Origin: Proteiniborus ethanoligenes | GTDB lineage: Bacteria > Bacillota > Clostridia > Tissierellales > Proteiniboraceae | DNA length: 64,000 nucleotides | Assembly: GCF_900107485.1 (NCBI RefSeq) | Contig: NZ_FNQE01000008.1 | Span: forward strand, 1 to 64,000 | Reading direction: 5' to 3' | Notes under the pieces: model-generated | Database searches by the model: none | What the model was told of the DNA's origin: nothing | The model's input: the letters and a program-made list of their open reading frames with translations, nothing else | Position numbers and translations under genes: made by a program | Shown: positions 42,698 to 52,777 of the stretch, one piece after another | How positions within the stretch are numbered: position 1 is the stretch's first letter | Layout: every line of letters starts with the position of its first letter

Positions 42698-43969
42698 ATG
42701 GAAACTTTGACTTTAGGTTCAAGAGGTCCAAATGTCAAGCTGGTTCAAAGTCTTCTTAACAAGATAGGATATAATCCAGGAGCAGTAGATGGAATATTTG
42801 GTGCTCAAACTAGGCAGGCTGTCATAGCCTTCCAAGGAAATAATAGATTAACCCCTGATGGCATCGTAGGTCCTGCAACGTGGAAGGTATTCGACAGACT
42901 TTTATTAGGGCATGATACCTATACTATTAAATCAGGAGATACATTATACAGTATAGCTTCTAAGTTTTACACAACTGTAAGTGCAATATTAACTGCTAAT
43001 CCGGGAATTGCTCCTAATAATCTAGCTGTAGGTCAGAGAATAGTAGTGCCTTATGGGATTGATATTGTATTTACAGATATTGATTACACATATGATATTC
43101 TTGAAAGGCAAATAAGCGGATTAAAGGCGAGATATCCATTTATTGAAGTAAGCTCCATTGGAAATAGCTCTATGGGCAAAAATTTATATTGCATAAAGCT
43201 AGGTGATGGACCTAATGAGGTGACCTACAATGCAGCCCATCATGCAAATGAATGGATAACTACAACCCTACTAATGAAATTTATTGAAAACTTTTCTAAG
43301 GCATATGCAAACAAAGAGAATATTAGAGGGTATAATGTTCCTAATATTTGGAGCAGGAGTAGCATCTATATTATACCTATGGTCAATCCTGATGGGGTAG
43401 ATTTAGTAAACTATTGGCCCAACTACCCTAATGAAGAATATGAACAGGCTGCTAGGTTAAATACGACAGGCTTGCCATTACCAAGGGTATGGAAAGCGAA
43501 TATTAGAGGTACAGATCTAAACCTAAATTATCCAGCATTATGGGAAAAAGAAAAAGAATTAGAAATAAAGCAAGGAATAACAGGGCCTGCTCCTAGAGAC
43601 TACGGTGGGCCGTATCCCTTATCAGAGCCTGAATCTATTGCTATGGCAAGCTTCACTAGGCAGCATAATTTCAGGCTGGTAATTGCATATCATACACAGG
43701 GAGAGGTGATTTTTTATCAGTTTCAAAACCTAGCTCCCCCTGAGGCCTTAACTATTGGACGAATGCTTTCAAGAGCTAGTGGCTATCCTATATCTGAGAA
43801 CCCAGGAGAGGCAGCTTATGCAGGATATAAGGATTGGTTTATTCAAGAGTATAGAAGACCAGGATATACAATTGAAGTTGGGCGGGGAGTAAATCCTCTA
43901 CCTATTTCTCAATTTCCTACAATATATAATCAGAATGAAGAAGTGCTGTTGTTGGGTGCAGTAGTATAG
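42698..43969 (+). CDS. M14 peptidase with peptidoglycan-binding and LysM domains
   Basis: A 423-residue protein without a signal peptide. Residues about 1-65 are a PG_binding_1 domain (LGSRGPNVKLVQSLLNKIGY), residues about 75-120 a LysM domain (YTIKSGDTLYSIASKFY), and residues about 130-420 a carboxypeptidase-type M14 domain. The zinc site is H182-xx-E185 (HHANEW) and H332 (AYHTQG), and the catalytic Glu is E393 (TIEVGRG). This is the layout of gamma-D-glutamyl-(L)-meso-DAP endopeptidase I (ENP1), which cuts the stem peptide of peptidoglycan and in Bacillus acts in sporulation. The missing signal fits such a cytoplasmic or forespore role. ATG 42698 is better spaced from AGGTGG than the ATG six bases upstream. 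Confidence 0.88.
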   Translation: METLTLGSRGPNVKLVQSLLNKIGYNPGAVDGIFGAQTRQAVIAFQGNNRLTPDGIVGPATWKVFDRLLLGHDTYTIKSGDTLYSIASKFYTTVSAILTANPGIAPNNLAVGQRIVVPYGIDIVFTDIDYTYDILERQISGLKARYPFIEVSSIGNSSMGKNLYCIKLGDGPNEVTYNAAHHANEWITTTLLMKFIENFSKAYANKENIRGYNVPNIWSRSSIYIIPMVNPDGVDLVNYWPNYPNEEYEQAARLNTTGLPLPRVWKANIRGTDLNLNYPALWEKEKELEIKQGITGPAPRDYGGPYPLSEPESIAMASFTRQHNFRLVIAYHTQGEVIFYQFQNLAPPEALTIGRMLSRASGYPISENPGEAAYAGYKDWFIQEYRRPGYTIEVGRGVNPLPISQFPTIYNQNEEVLLLGAVV

Positions 43970-43977
43970 ATAATTAG

Positions 43978-44018
43978 GCAAAACAAAAGGAAAGGGGACC
44001 CCTTTCCTTTTGTTTTGC
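43978..44018. terminator. Very strong bidirectional terminator
   Basis: Arms of 20 bases (43978-43997 and 43999-44018) pair perfectly around a one-base loop. It separates the convergent M14 peptidase and codA transcripts. Confidence 0.9.
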
Positions 44019-44027
44019 TCTTATTTA

Positions 44028-45263
44028 TTAAAATAGAACTGATTTTTTAGCTGGTTCAGTTTTTGCTATTAATTTTCCTTTAGTGAAGTTATATAATACT
44101 TCTTTTTTCTCATTAAGCGCATTATAGAAGTTGTCAGAGTTAAGAACTATAAAGCTTGCTGGATTTCCTTCTTTAATTCCATAGCTTTCGCCTAGGTTAA
44201 GAGTTCTTGCAGCATTATGAGTAATTATCCTATAGGAATTAAGAATTTCTTCGTAGCCCATCATTTGACATACATGTAATCCCATATGAAGAGCATCTCT
44301 CATATTGCCATCTCCTAATGGATACCATGGGTCAAATATATCATCATGACCAAATGAAACGTTGATACCATCAGCTAATAGCTCTTTTACTCTAGTTACT
44401 CCTCTACGTTTTGGATAAGTATCAAAACGTCCTTGAAGGTGAGTATTTACTAATGGGTTAGCAATAAAATTCATTTTGCTCATACGTAATAACCTAAACA
44501 GCTTATATGTGTACGCGTTGTTATAGGAGTGCATTGCAGTAGTATGGCTTGCAGTAACTCTTTCTTTTAATCCAGATTCATAAGCTCTTGCTGCTAAAGT
44601 TTCAACAAAACGTGATTGTTCATCATCTATTTCATCACAGTGAACGTCTACTAATTTATCGTATTTTTCGGCTAATTTCATTATGAAGTTTAAGCTTTCA
44701 ACACCATATTCTCTAGTAAATTCAAAGTGTGGTATAGCACCTATAACGTCAGCACCCATTTTAACTGCATTTTCCATTAGTTGCTCACCATTAGGGAAGC
44801 TCATAATTCCCTCTTGAGGGAATGCAACTATTTGAACATTTACCTCATCTTTTAATTCATCCTTTAATTCCAATAGTCCTTCTAAAGCAACTAGTGTTGG
44901 GTCAGTTACGTCAACATGTGTACGAACATGACCGATACCATTTGATGCTTGCTTTCTTATAGCTTCTCTAGCTCTGTCTTTAACATCTTGTTTAGTTAAT
45001 TTTTCTTTTCTTTCAGACCAACAAGCTATACCTTCAAATAGTGTTCCTGATAAATTCCATCTTGGGTCTCCTGCAGTTAGTGCAGAGTCAAGGTGAACGT
45101 GAGACTCTATAAATTGTGGTAATACCATACAACCATCACAATCAATAACTTCTACCCCTTCTGGAGCTGTAATATTAGGAGCTATTTTTTCAAATTTACC
45201 ATCTTTAACAAGAATGTCTGTTTTTTCAGTGCTGTTTTCTAGAAATACATTTTTAATTAACAT
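44028..45263 (-). CDS. codA: Cytosine deaminase
   Basis: A 411-residue amidohydrolase (TIM barrel plus small sandwich). Metal-site motifs are [35 protein letters not shown] and [15 protein letters not shown]; the last is the E. coli CodA signature with the catalytic His-Asp-Asp. It converts cytosine to uracil and ammonia. It is the second gene of the operon, 56 bases after codB, with ATG behind AAGGAGA. A second, more diverged relative lies at 61987-63222. Confidence 0.93.
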   Translation of the reverse strand: MLIKNVFLENSTEKTDILVKDGKFEKIAPNITAPEGVEVIDCDGCMVLPQFIESHVHLDSALTAGDPRWNLSGTLFEGIACWSERKEKLTKQDVKDRAREAIRKQASNGIGHVRTHVDVTDPTLVALEGLLELKDELKDEVNVQIVAFPQEGIMSFPNGEQLMENAVKMGADVIGAIPHFEFTREYGVESLNFIMKLAEKYDKLVDVHCDEIDDEQSRFVETLAARAYESGLKERVTASHTTAMHSYNNAYTYKLFRLLRMSKMNFIANPLVNTHLQGRFDTYPKRRGVTRVKELLADGINVSFGHDDIFDPWYPLGDGNMRDALHMGLHVCQMMGYEEILNSYRIITHNAARTLNLGESYGIKEGNPASFIVLNSDNFYNALNEKKEVLYNFTKGKLIAKTEPAKKSVLF

Positions 45264-45319
45264 ATTAATATCTCCTTTCTTAATTTGATTCGTGTTTTAG
45301 CATTTATGATAATTTTTAT

Positions 45320-46561
45320 TTATGCTCTTTTTTTATTCATAGTTTCAGCTATGAAGAATACTACTGCAGAAACTACAAGAGAGTTTACTGGTGCAATACC
45401 CCATTTAACGAATACTCCTGCCGCAGCCCCAACTACAACAGCTGCTATAGCACCAACATTTACAGAAACAGGCTTGAAACCTTCAGTTTCATATTGTTTT
45501 CTGTTCATAAAGAAGTGAATTATAATAACTACTCCAACTGGAGGTATCATACCACCAAGCAAGCTTAGATATGATACAAAGTTGTTATATAACCAAAGTG
45601 CTGCTGCTGTTCCAATTCCACCACCAACAAGTACCATTGGTTTACTTTGAATTTTAGTTATGTTTGCAAGTCCAAGTCCTGCCGTGTATAGTGCATTGTT
45701 ATTTGTAGTCCATATGTTTAATCCTAATACAATAATAGCAGGTATCATAAGTCCTTGAGTGATTAGTATATCAAATATGTCAGGAGTTCCTGTAACTGCT
45801 CCGCCTACTGCGCCGAATACAAACATGATACTATTTCCAATGAAGAAAGCTATTACAGTAGCCCATACTGCAATTTTAGAAGTTTTTGAAAAACGAGTGA
45901 AGTTAGGAGTACTAGTTCCACCACTAACAAAGCTTCCAATTACTATTGAAAGAGCTGCTGCCATAGTGATTGGCGCTGCAGGAACGTCTGCAAAAACGTT
46001 AGCAAAACCATTTACCTGATTAATACCATAATTTACTGAGTAAATTCCTAATGCAGCTATTAGAGGAACTGCTACAGAACCTAAAACTGCAAGTGCTTTG
46101 ATTCCATAATAAGCTGTTGCTGTCATTAATACTCCAGTTACTATAATTAGAAGAGTAGTATTAATACCTAGTAATATTCCTACGGGTAATGCAAACATAG
46201 CAACGCCCACGCCAAACCAACCTATTTGAGTAAAACTGATTAGGACGGAAGATAAATAAGAACCTTTTTCTCCAAATGAATAACGAGCAAGTAAGTCTAA
46301 TGTAAGACCTGTAGATTGACCAATATAAGCTAGGGCTCCAGTGTAAATACCTAAAAATGCATTACCTAAAATCATTGCGAGGAAGAAGTCTTTCATGTTA
46401 AGGCCTATTCCTAAGTTACCGCCAGCTGTCATACTAGGTGAAAAGAAAGTAAAGCCCACCATAACTACAAGTACTGCCCAGAAACCTTGTCTACTAGCAG
46501 CATCCACCGCTGATAGCGAGTGCTCAGTATCAACTGCCTTTTTTCTTGCTAAATCTGACAT
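45320..46561 (-). CDS. codB: Cytosine permease
   Basis: A 413-residue NCS1-family transporter with twelve predicted helices. Family features include AASRQGFWAVLVVMVGFTFF and ALAYIGQSTGLTLDLLARYS in the first third, and the NNALYTAGLGLANI segment of the centre. It is the first gene of codBA and brings cytosine into the cell for CodA. ATG behind AAAGGGGGA. Two palindromic operators precede it. Confidence 0.92.
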   Translation of the reverse strand: MSDLARKKAVDTEHSLSAVDAASRQGFWAVLVVMVGFTFFSPSMTAGGNLGIGLNMKDFFLAMILGNAFLGIYTGALAYIGQSTGLTLDLLARYSFGEKGSYLSSVLISFTQIGWFGVGVAMFALPVGILLGINTTLLIIVTGVLMTATAYYGIKALAVLGSVAVPLIAALGIYSVNYGINQVNGFANVFADVPAAPITMAAALSIVIGSFVSGGTSTPNFTRFSKTSKIAVWATVIAFFIGNSIMFVFGAVGGAVTGTPDIFDILITQGLMIPAIIVLGLNIWTTNNNALYTAGLGLANITKIQSKPMVLVGGGIGTAAALWLYNNFVSYLSLLGGMIPPVGVVIIIHFFMNRKQYETEGFKPVSVNVGAIAAVVVGAAAGVFVKWGIAPVNSLVVSAVVFFIAETMNKKRA

Positions 46562-46585
46562 TTAAAATCCCCCTTTAATTTATTT

Positions 46586-46601
46586 ATGTAACCAGTTACA
46601 T
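46586..46601 (-). promoter_or_regulatory. Operator palindrome 1 of codBA
   Basis: ATGTAAC-CA-GTTACAT at 46586-46601 is a perfect 7-bp inverted repeat, 24 bases upstream of the codB start, in the leader. It shares the TGTAA half-site with the second palindrome, suggesting the same regulator. Confidence 0.55.
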
Positions 46602-46670
46602 TTTAAGATAAAAAAATATAAAAAATCTTATATTTTTTCGTGCAGACTACTGATTTTTTAAAAATCTTAA

Positions 46671-46715
46671 AAATGTAAACGTTTACATTTGATTATATAT
46701 ATTTGACACAAAAAT
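46671..46715 (-). promoter_or_regulatory. codBA promoter and operator palindrome 2
   Basis: A perfect 20-bp palindrome (46671-46690, core TGTAAACGTTTACA) is like LacI/CcpA-family (cre) operators. On the reverse strand TATAAT lies directly upstream of it with a TTTTCA 17 bases before, so the operator covers the transcription start and a bound repressor would block the polymerase. Confidence 0.55.
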
Positions 46716-46756
46716 GAAAAATCCTTCTTTTTTAAAAAAATTTTTAAAAATTTTAT

Positions 46757-46790
46757 TATAAAAAAAGTTATCAGATTTAACTGATAACTT
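46757..46790 (-). terminator. Terminator of azoR
   Basis: Reverse-strand stem 46790-46781 with 46774-46765, followed by a run of seven T. It ends the azoreductase transcript before the codBA promoter. Confidence 0.88.
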
Positions 46791-46824
46791 AGATAAATTG
46801 AAAACAGTTTTATAATATTAATTA

Positions 46825-47433
46825 TCAAAAGTCTTTAGCCTTTTCCTGTAATTCTTTAACTCCTTTTTCTAATACTGCTTCAACATTTGTATCACTACGA
46901 TCCATATTTTCAACAGCAAATGTGCTAATATCATTTACACCATAAAAGCCTAATAGGACTCTTAAATACTTATCTCCCATTTCATATTCAGACATTGGCG
47001 GCTCTGAATATTCTCCACCTCTTGTCACAATGTGAATTGCTTTTTTATTTTCTAACAATCCAGCTACACCTCCGCCAGAAGTATAGTTAAATGTAATTCC
47101 TGTAGCAGTGACATAATCAAAATATAGCTTTAGTATGCCAGGAATACTTAAATTCCATAGAGGTGCTGCAATAACATATTTGTCCGCTTCTGCAAATTCA
47201 TATGCATACCTTAAGACAGGATGATTCCTGCTCTGGTCAGTTTTAGGGCTGTAAATAGCACTGATATCATCTTCTGTTAAAGGTTTTATATTTTCCTTAT
47301 ATAGGTCTAGAGTTATTACTTCATCATTTGGGTAACTGCTTTTATATGCTTCAATAAAACTATCTGAGAGCTTAAAGGTTCTTGAGATGCCCTCAGGCTT
47401 TGCATTTGCTTTGATATAAAGAACTTTACTCAT
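46825..47433 (-). CDS. azoR: FMN-dependent NADH-azoreductase
   Basis: A 202-residue flavodoxin-fold enzyme of the AzoR family. VLYIKANAKPEGISRTFKLSD is the FMN phosphate-binding start, APLWNLSIPGILKLYFDYV the conserved flavin and dimer region, and AGLLENKKAIHIVTRGGEYS the C-terminal substrate part. It reduces azo dyes and quinones with NADH and probably detoxifies quinones. ATG behind GGGAGGA. A terminator follows. Confidence 0.93.
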   Translation of the reverse strand: MSKVLYIKANAKPEGISRTFKLSDSFIEAYKSSYPNDEVITLDLYKENIKPLTEDDISAIYSPKTDQSRNHPVLRYAYEFAEADKYVIAAPLWNLSIPGILKLYFDYVTATGITFNYTSGGGVAGLLENKKAIHIVTRGGEYSEPPMSEYEMGDKYLRVLLGFYGVNDISTFAVENMDRSDTNVEAVLEKGVKELQEKAKDF

Positions 47434-47561
47434 TAATCTTCCTCCCTAGCACAAATTTTACTTATATGATAACTTCTAATACATTAATTATTTGCAAAAA
47501 TGGATTAAATTATTTACAAAACAAGGCTAGGGATAAAATATATAGAAAACGATTACATATT

Positions 47562-48605
47562 TTATACTTGTCCCACAGCCATTTGTACTAAGAAGGAAAC
47601 TATTACAACTAATGCAGATATAATAAATCCATGTAGCATTGGCGCAAAACCTGATTTCGCTAGTTTGTTAAAATTTGTTCTAAGACCTATAGCTCCTAGG
47701 GACATGACCATAAAATATTTGCTTATATTTGAAACAGAATAACTTATGGCCTGTGGTACTGTACCAGTACTTTTAATAGCTACCATAACCAGAAACATTA
47801 AAATAAACCAGGGGAAGATTTTCTTGAGATTAATTTTTTTTCTAGTATGAGTATTAATATTAATATTATTATCTAAAGAGCTTTTATCGCTTTTTCTAAG
47901 GAGCCTTTCATTAATATAAGAAAAAATTAGTACAATAGGCACAATAGATAAGGTTCTAGTAAGCTTCACAATGACAGAAAAGTTTCCAGCTATATCAGAA
48001 AAAGCATAGCCTGCTGCAACCACTGATGATGTGTCATTTACAGCAGTTCCTGTCCATAGTCCATAGCCTAGATCTGACATATTAAAGAACCTTCCCATTA
48101 TAGGGAAGAGAATTACCATAATAATATCAAATATAAAGGTTGCAGAAATTGCATAGGCGATTTGACTTTCTTCTGCATCAATGACTGGTGCAATAGCAGC
48201 AACTGCTGAACCTCCACATATACCTGTTCCAGCAGAAATAAGGCTTGATAATCTCCAATTCATATTAAAAAGCCTACCAAGTAAATATCCACCACCAAAT
48301 GCGGTAACTAGAGTAAATATCATAACGATTAAAGAAAATTTGCCTACTTCTACTACCTGTTTAAAGCTAAGACCTAGTCCCATAAGTATAATAGCAATGC
48401 GTAGTATTTTTTTAGATGTAAATTCAAAACCCTTATGCAATATTTTGTATTTAGAAACTATAGGATTTAATATCATACCTATTAATAAAGCAAAAACTCC
48501 CGCACCTATTAGGTTGTAGGGCATTAGTTTACTTATAAATACTGAAATATATGCAAGTATAGCTGTGAAGAATATTCCTAATGTATTTCTTTTTATAAAT
48601 GTCAT
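47562..48605 (-). CDS. YeiH-family putative sulfate exporter (UPF0324)
   Basis: A 347-residue membrane protein with about ten helices. Motifs of the family are MNPIVSKYKILHKGFEFTSK-like (GMILNPIVSKYKILHKGFEF), RIAIILMGLGLSFKQVVEVG, SAGTGICGGSAVAAIAPVI and WTGTAVNDTSSVVAAGYAF. It is transcribed divergently from a LysR gene (about 110 bases apart), the usual arrangement in which the LysR protein controls it. Family members have been linked to sulfonate or sulfur-compound handling; the transported species is unproven. Confidence 0.88.
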   Translation of the reverse strand: MTFIKRNTLGIFFTAILAYISVFISKLMPYNLIGAGVFALLIGMILNPIVSKYKILHKGFEFTSKKILRIAIILMGLGLSFKQVVEVGKFSLIVMIFTLVTAFGGGYLLGRLFNMNWRLSSLISAGTGICGGSAVAAIAPVIDAEESQIAYAISATFIFDIIMVILFPIMGRFFNMSDLGYGLWTGTAVNDTSSVVAAGYAFSDIAGNFSVIVKLTRTLSIVPIVLIFSYINERLLRKSDKSSLDNNININTHTRKKINLKKIFPWFILMFLVMVAIKSTGTVPQAISYSVSNISKYFMVMSLGAIGLRTNFNKLAKSGFAPMLHGFIISALVVIVSFLVQMAVGQV

Positions 48606-48718
48606 AAAATCAACTCCCTAAAATTAAACTCAATATTGATTTTAACATCTACTAATTATAAAATCTAATTATAAATAATTATATGTTTATAATATAAATT
48701 TATAAAGGTGTGAGAAAA

Positions 48719-49609
48719 ATGCTAGATATGAGAATAGATTCATTTTTAGCTGTATGTAAAAATAAAAGCTATACAAAAGCTTCAAAAGAGTTATCTATAA
48801 CCCAGCCTGCTATAACTCAGCATATTCAATCTTTGGAAAGGCATTATAACTGTAAATTTTTTGAGTATTCTAATAGACAGCTAAGATTCACAGCCGCAGG
48901 CGAACTTTTTTATAAGCATATATTAAATGCAAAAGCAAATGAGCAGGTTATTATGCAGAAGCTTCAAGAAATAAATAATGAGAAAAAGACATTAAAATTT
49001 GCAGCTACCTTGACGATTGGAGAATTCACTTTACCACCTATACTAGGTGAGTTTATGAACACCTTCAAAGAATACAATATAACCATGTATGTTGATAATA
49101 CAAGGACAGTGCTTCAAATGCTAGAAAATGGTGAAATATACTTTGCATTAATTGAAGGTCTCTTTAACAAAGCTGACTATGAAACTAGACTATGTAAAAG
49201 GGCTCCTTTTATATTGGTAGCACCTGTTACCCATCATTTAGTTAAGAAAAAGCCTGTTTTATTAGATGAGCTTAAGGATGAAACAGTAATCATTAGAGAA
49301 GCAGGCTCTGGTTCTAGAGAAGTCCTAGAAAGGGGACTTTTTGATAAAAATCATACCTTAAAGGATTTTAAAAAAACTATTGAAATAGGAAATGTTAATG
49401 TCATAAAGGAGATGATAAAAAAAGAAATAGGGATTAGCTTTATGTATGAGGATGCAGTCCGTGAAGAAATAAAAAGAGGAGAGTTAGCTGAAATTACTAT
49501 TCAGGATTTTGTTATCCAAAGAGAGTTTAACTTTATTCATTTAAAAAACGAAATAATGAGGTTAGAATTTGATGCTTTATTTTCCTTTTTCAAAAACAGT
49601 ATAAATTGA
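48719..49609 (+). CDS. LysR family transcriptional regulator
   Basis: A 296-residue regulator. The winged helix reads MRIDSFLAVCKNKSYTKASK then ELSITQPAITQHIQSLERHY. The effector domain (about 88-290) includes TLTIGEFTLPPILGEFMN and the final part REFNFIHLK. ATG 48719 is chosen over GTG 48710 because AAAGGTG is better spaced. It is divergent to the YeiH gene, which it likely controls; CysL-type regulators of this kind sense sulfur metabolites. It probably binds the AT-rich dyads between the two genes. Confidence 0.9.
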   Translation: MLDMRIDSFLAVCKNKSYTKASKELSITQPAITQHIQSLERHYNCKFFEYSNRQLRFTAAGELFYKHILNAKANEQVIMQKLQEINNEKKTLKFAATLTIGEFTLPPILGEFMNTFKEYNITMYVDNTRTVLQMLENGEIYFALIEGLFNKADYETRLCKRAPFILVAPVTHHLVKKKPVLLDELKDETVIIREAGSGSREVLERGLFDKNHTLKDFKKTIEIGNVNVIKEMIKKEIGISFMYEDAVREEIKRGELAEITIQDFVIQREFNFIHLKNEIMRLEFDALFSFFKNSIN

Positions 49610-49655
49610 TGGATGTAATAATGTTTTGAGTATATTAAATCAAAAGCACAGATAA

Positions 49656-49748
49656 TTGACAATTATAGATACAGAAGCTAAACTAACAGTAGCGCCTTGT
49701 CATATTAAGGAGGATGAGGTAATTATAAGCACAGATTTTACGACTTAA
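49656..49748 (+). promoter_or_regulatory. Promoter of the envelope cassette and a short leader ORF
   Basis: TTGACA (49656-49661) and TAAACT (49679-49684) are 17 bases apart. From the same TTG an open frame of 30 codons runs to a TAA at 49746-49748; it has no ribosome binding site and is probably chance or a relic. The MBOAT gene follows 14 bases later. Confidence 0.45.
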
Positions 49749-49761
49749 AGGGGGAGACAGA

Positions 49762-51180
49762 TTGGTTTTTTCAAGCTTAGTTTTTATTTATTTGTTTTTA
49801 CCTATTAGTTTAATATTATATTTTATTTCTAAAAATCAGACATACAGAAATGCAATACTAATAATTTTATCTTTAGCTTTTTATGCTTGGGGAGAGCCAG
49901 TATGGATAACTATAATGATTTTTAGTGCTACTATAGACTATTATCATGGTTTGATTGTAGAAAAGTATAGGGGTAAGTGGCAGAGTAAGGCAGCACTGAT
50001 ATCATCTATAACCATAAACCTTTTTATTTTAATCCTTTTCAAATACACAGGCTTTATTATCCAAAATATAGAGTACATAATGAACGTAAAAATCCCTTAC
50101 ACTGGCTTTAACTTACCAATAGGAATTTCATTCTATACATTTCAAACTATTTCCTATGTGGTTGATGTTTATAGAGGTGAAGTAGAAGCCCAAAAATCAC
50201 CCTTTAAAATGCTGCTGTTTGTGTCATTATTTCATCAACTGGTAGCAGGCCCCATAGTTAGATACAAGGATATTGCATACGATATAGACAATAGGAAGAT
50301 TACGGCTAAAACCTTTAATCAAGGAATCAACAGATTTCTCGTTGGATTAAGCAAAAAGGTTATAATAGCAAATAACGTAGGAGGAATATCAGAGCTATTT
50401 CTTAAATCAGAGCTAACAGACCTGACAGTTTTAGGCTCATGGCTAGGAATATTCCTTTTTGCACTTCAGATATATTTTGATTTTTCAGGCTACTCAGACA
50501 TGGCAATAGGCCTTGGAAAAATGTTTGGATTTAACTACAAAGAAAACTTCAACTATCCATATATATCTAAGTCTGCTACAGAATTTTGGAGAAGATGGCA
50601 TATGTCATTAGGTTCGTTTTTTAGGGACTATGTGTATATTCCTTTAGGAGGAAATAGAAAATACGAAGCTCGTAACCTTCTAATAGTATGGTTTTTGACT
50701 GGATTATGGCATGGAGCAAGCTGGAACTTTATAGCTTGGGGCTTGTATTATTTTGTCTTAATATTCTTTGAAAGGGCGGTATTCTCAAATATACTTAAAA
50801 GAATACCAAGCATATTTTCTCACATATATCTGGTTTTTGCAGTTACTGTAGGCTGGGTATTCTTCTATTTCACTGACTTAGGACATGCCTTCAAATATAT
50901 TGGAATAATGTTTGGATATGGGAATAGTCAGCTAGTAGATACATATTTTAAAATTAATTTTGCCAATAACATATATATTATTTTGCTGGCTACTATAGCC
51001 TGTACACCATTTTTAAAGAACGTACATAAATATATAAACTTATTGCTATCAAAAAAATCTATTTTGCATGATGGTTATATGCAAGTAGGACGGCCACTAC
51101 TTAATTTAACAATGCTAGCAATATCAACAATATTATTAATTGGTATGACATATAATCCATTTTTATATTTTAGGTTTTAG
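49762..51180 (+). CDS. MBOAT family O-acyltransferase (AlgI-like)
   Basis: A 472-residue membrane protein of the MBOAT family with about eleven helices. AlgI-type motifs are LPIGISFYTFQTISYVVDVY, VAGPIVRYKDIAYDI, YFDFSGYSDMAIGLGKMFGF and FNYPYISKSATEFWRRWHMS. The catalytic His lies in GLWHGASWNFIAWGLYYF. It passes acyl groups across the membrane to an extracellular acceptor. TTG start behind GGGGGAGA. The adjacent DHHW gene supplies the probable second half of an alginate-style acetylation pair. Acceptor could be a wall polymer or capsule. Confidence 0.93.
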   Translation: MVFSSLVFIYLFLPISLILYFISKNQTYRNAILIILSLAFYAWGEPVWITIMIFSATIDYYHGLIVEKYRGKWQSKAALISSITINLFILILFKYTGFIIQNIEYIMNVKIPYTGFNLPIGISFYTFQTISYVVDVYRGEVEAQKSPFKMLLFVSLFHQLVAGPIVRYKDIAYDIDNRKITAKTFNQGINRFLVGLSKKVIIANNVGGISELFLKSELTDLTVLGSWLGIFLFALQIYFDFSGYSDMAIGLGKMFGFNYKENFNYPYISKSATEFWRRWHMSLGSFFRDYVYIPLGGNRKYEARNLLIVWFLTGLWHGASWNFIAWGLYYFVLIFFERAVFSNILKRIPSIFSHIYLVFAVTVGWVFFYFTDLGHAFKYIGIMFGYGNSQLVDTYFKINFANNIYIILLATIACTPFLKNVHKYINLLLSKKSILHDGYMQVGRPLLNLTMLAISTILLIGMTYNPFLYFRF

Positions 51181-51202
51181 ATTACAGATTAGAGGTGAGC
51201 CT

Positions 51203-52612
51203 ATGAAAAAGCTTAACTTAGGAATAGTACTCTTTATTCTTCCCATAACCTTACTAGGATTTCTAAATATAACTATGCCAAAAACACAAACAATATCCGA
51301 GTTAGAAAATAGAAGTCTTAAATCAAAGCCGGAATTCACAATAAAGAATGTATTATCAGGAAACTATTTTAGAGATTTTGAAGATTATTTTACAGATAAC
51401 TTTATAATGAGAGAAAGCATGGTTAAATTAGGTATGGAGCTCAAGGATTTAAAAGGTATAGGGACAGGGGACGAAGTAAGTATAGTTACTTATGAAGGAG
51501 CCAATATTTTTGAAAGTCAATTCCCGATAGATACAGAGGAATTAACGGAGCCTTCTTATGAGGAAGGAGAGGGTGAAGAGCTAGTAGCAGATGCAGAGGA
51601 ATTAGAAAGCGAAAAATTAAGCTCTGATAGTGACATTGAGGAGAAAGAAAAGCTACCTGAAAAAGAAGAAGCACCTGAAGACAAAAAATCTTCCGAAGAA
51701 AATGTAACTCCTGCAGAAAAGGAAAATAATGTTGAGAGAAAAGTAGGTAGTGTTCTCATTGTGAACAACAAGATAATGGAAATATTTTATTCTAATGAAG
51801 CAGGTGGAAAGGCCTATGCTAATGTAATTAATGACTTTTCAGATAAGATGGATAGTGATGTAAAGATATACTCTGTGCTAGTTCCTACACAAATTGAATT
51901 CATAAAGAGTGAAAAATATAAAGATTTATCATCCTCTCAGAAAGATGCAATAAAGTTTGTCAATGACAACTTTAATGATAGAATAGAGCCTGTTAATGCA
52001 TATGATATTTTAGAAGAAAAGGCTGATGAATATATATACTTTAGAAGTGACCATCATTGGACAGCACTTGGAGCCTATTACGCATATACAGCCTTTGCAA
52101 AGCATATAGATGATGAGCCTGTTGCTCTTGACAAGTACGAGGTGGAAAAGGTAGAGAATTATCTGGGTTCCCTATATTCAATAACCTTAGACAAAAAAGT
52201 TAAAGAATCACCAGACACAATATATTTATATAAACCATTTATCCAAAATGAATATCATATTTACTATGAAGGGCCATTAAAGATGAATGTTTTAGATATG
52301 AGTCATGCATCAAAGGAGCGAAAGTATAGAATATTTATTAGTGGAGATAGACCTTGGGGCAGGATAAGAACGGAAGTTAAAAATGGTAAAAAAATAGTTG
52401 TAATTAAAGATTCATATGCAAATCCTTTTGTTCCATTTCTAATACCACATTATGAAGAAATATATATAGTAGACCCAAGACAGTTTAAACTAAACATTGA
52501 AACCTTTATAAAGGAAAAGGAAATAGATGAGGTTATGTTTTTAAACTATGCAATGGTAATTGGCGGAACAGGCTTTGCAGATACTTTAAGAGAGATGTTA
52601 AATAATAAATAG
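51203..52612 (+). CDS. DHHW family protein (AlgJ/AlgX-like O-acetylation partner)
   Basis: A 469-residue exported protein with an N-terminal helix (about 5-22). An ENRSLKSKPEFTIKNVLSGN segment and FEDYFTDNFIMRESMVKLG are family signatures. The SGNH-like catalytic part has FRSDHHWTALGAYYAYTAF and, near the end, VVIKDSYANPFVPFL (Ser nucleophile in DSYAN). A Glu/Ser/Lys-rich low-complexity insert (about 115-180) lies between the two parts. ATG behind AGAGGTG. Together with the MBOAT protein it would move acyl groups onto a surface polysaccharide. Confidence 0.9.
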   Translation: MKKLNLGIVLFILPITLLGFLNITMPKTQTISELENRSLKSKPEFTIKNVLSGNYFRDFEDYFTDNFIMRESMVKLGMELKDLKGIGTGDEVSIVTYEGANIFESQFPIDTEELTEPSYEEGEGEELVADAEELESEKLSSDSDIEEKEKLPEKEEAPEDKKSSEENVTPAEKENNVERKVGSVLIVNNKIMEIFYSNEAGGKAYANVINDFSDKMDSDVKIYSVLVPTQIEFIKSEKYKDLSSSQKDAIKFVNDNFNDRIEPVNAYDILEEKADEYIYFRSDHHWTALGAYYAYTAFAKHIDDEPVALDKYEVEKVENYLGSLYSITLDKKVKESPDTIYLYKPFIQNEYHIYYEGPLKMNVLDMSHASKERKYRIFISGDRPWGRIRTEVKNGKKIVVIKDSYANPFVPFLIPHYEEIYIVDPRQFKLNIETFIKEKEIDEVMFLNYAMVIGGTGFADTLREMLNNK

Positions 52613-52777
52613 AATATTATTATAAAAAATATTTTAATAAATAAAACCTAGAGGGCGTTATTTGTATCTTAATATATATACGACATAAAAATGATTAATA
52701 AGTAATGCTTTAAGGTTTTTTATTTTGTGCAGTTTAAAATTTTGAGAAGTATAATGTAGCTAAGGAGAGATAGAATT

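Noticed and set aside
49656-49748. A regulatory leader peptide before the MBOAT gene
   Set aside because: The 30-codon frame has no ribosome binding site and its TTG coincides with the -35 box.
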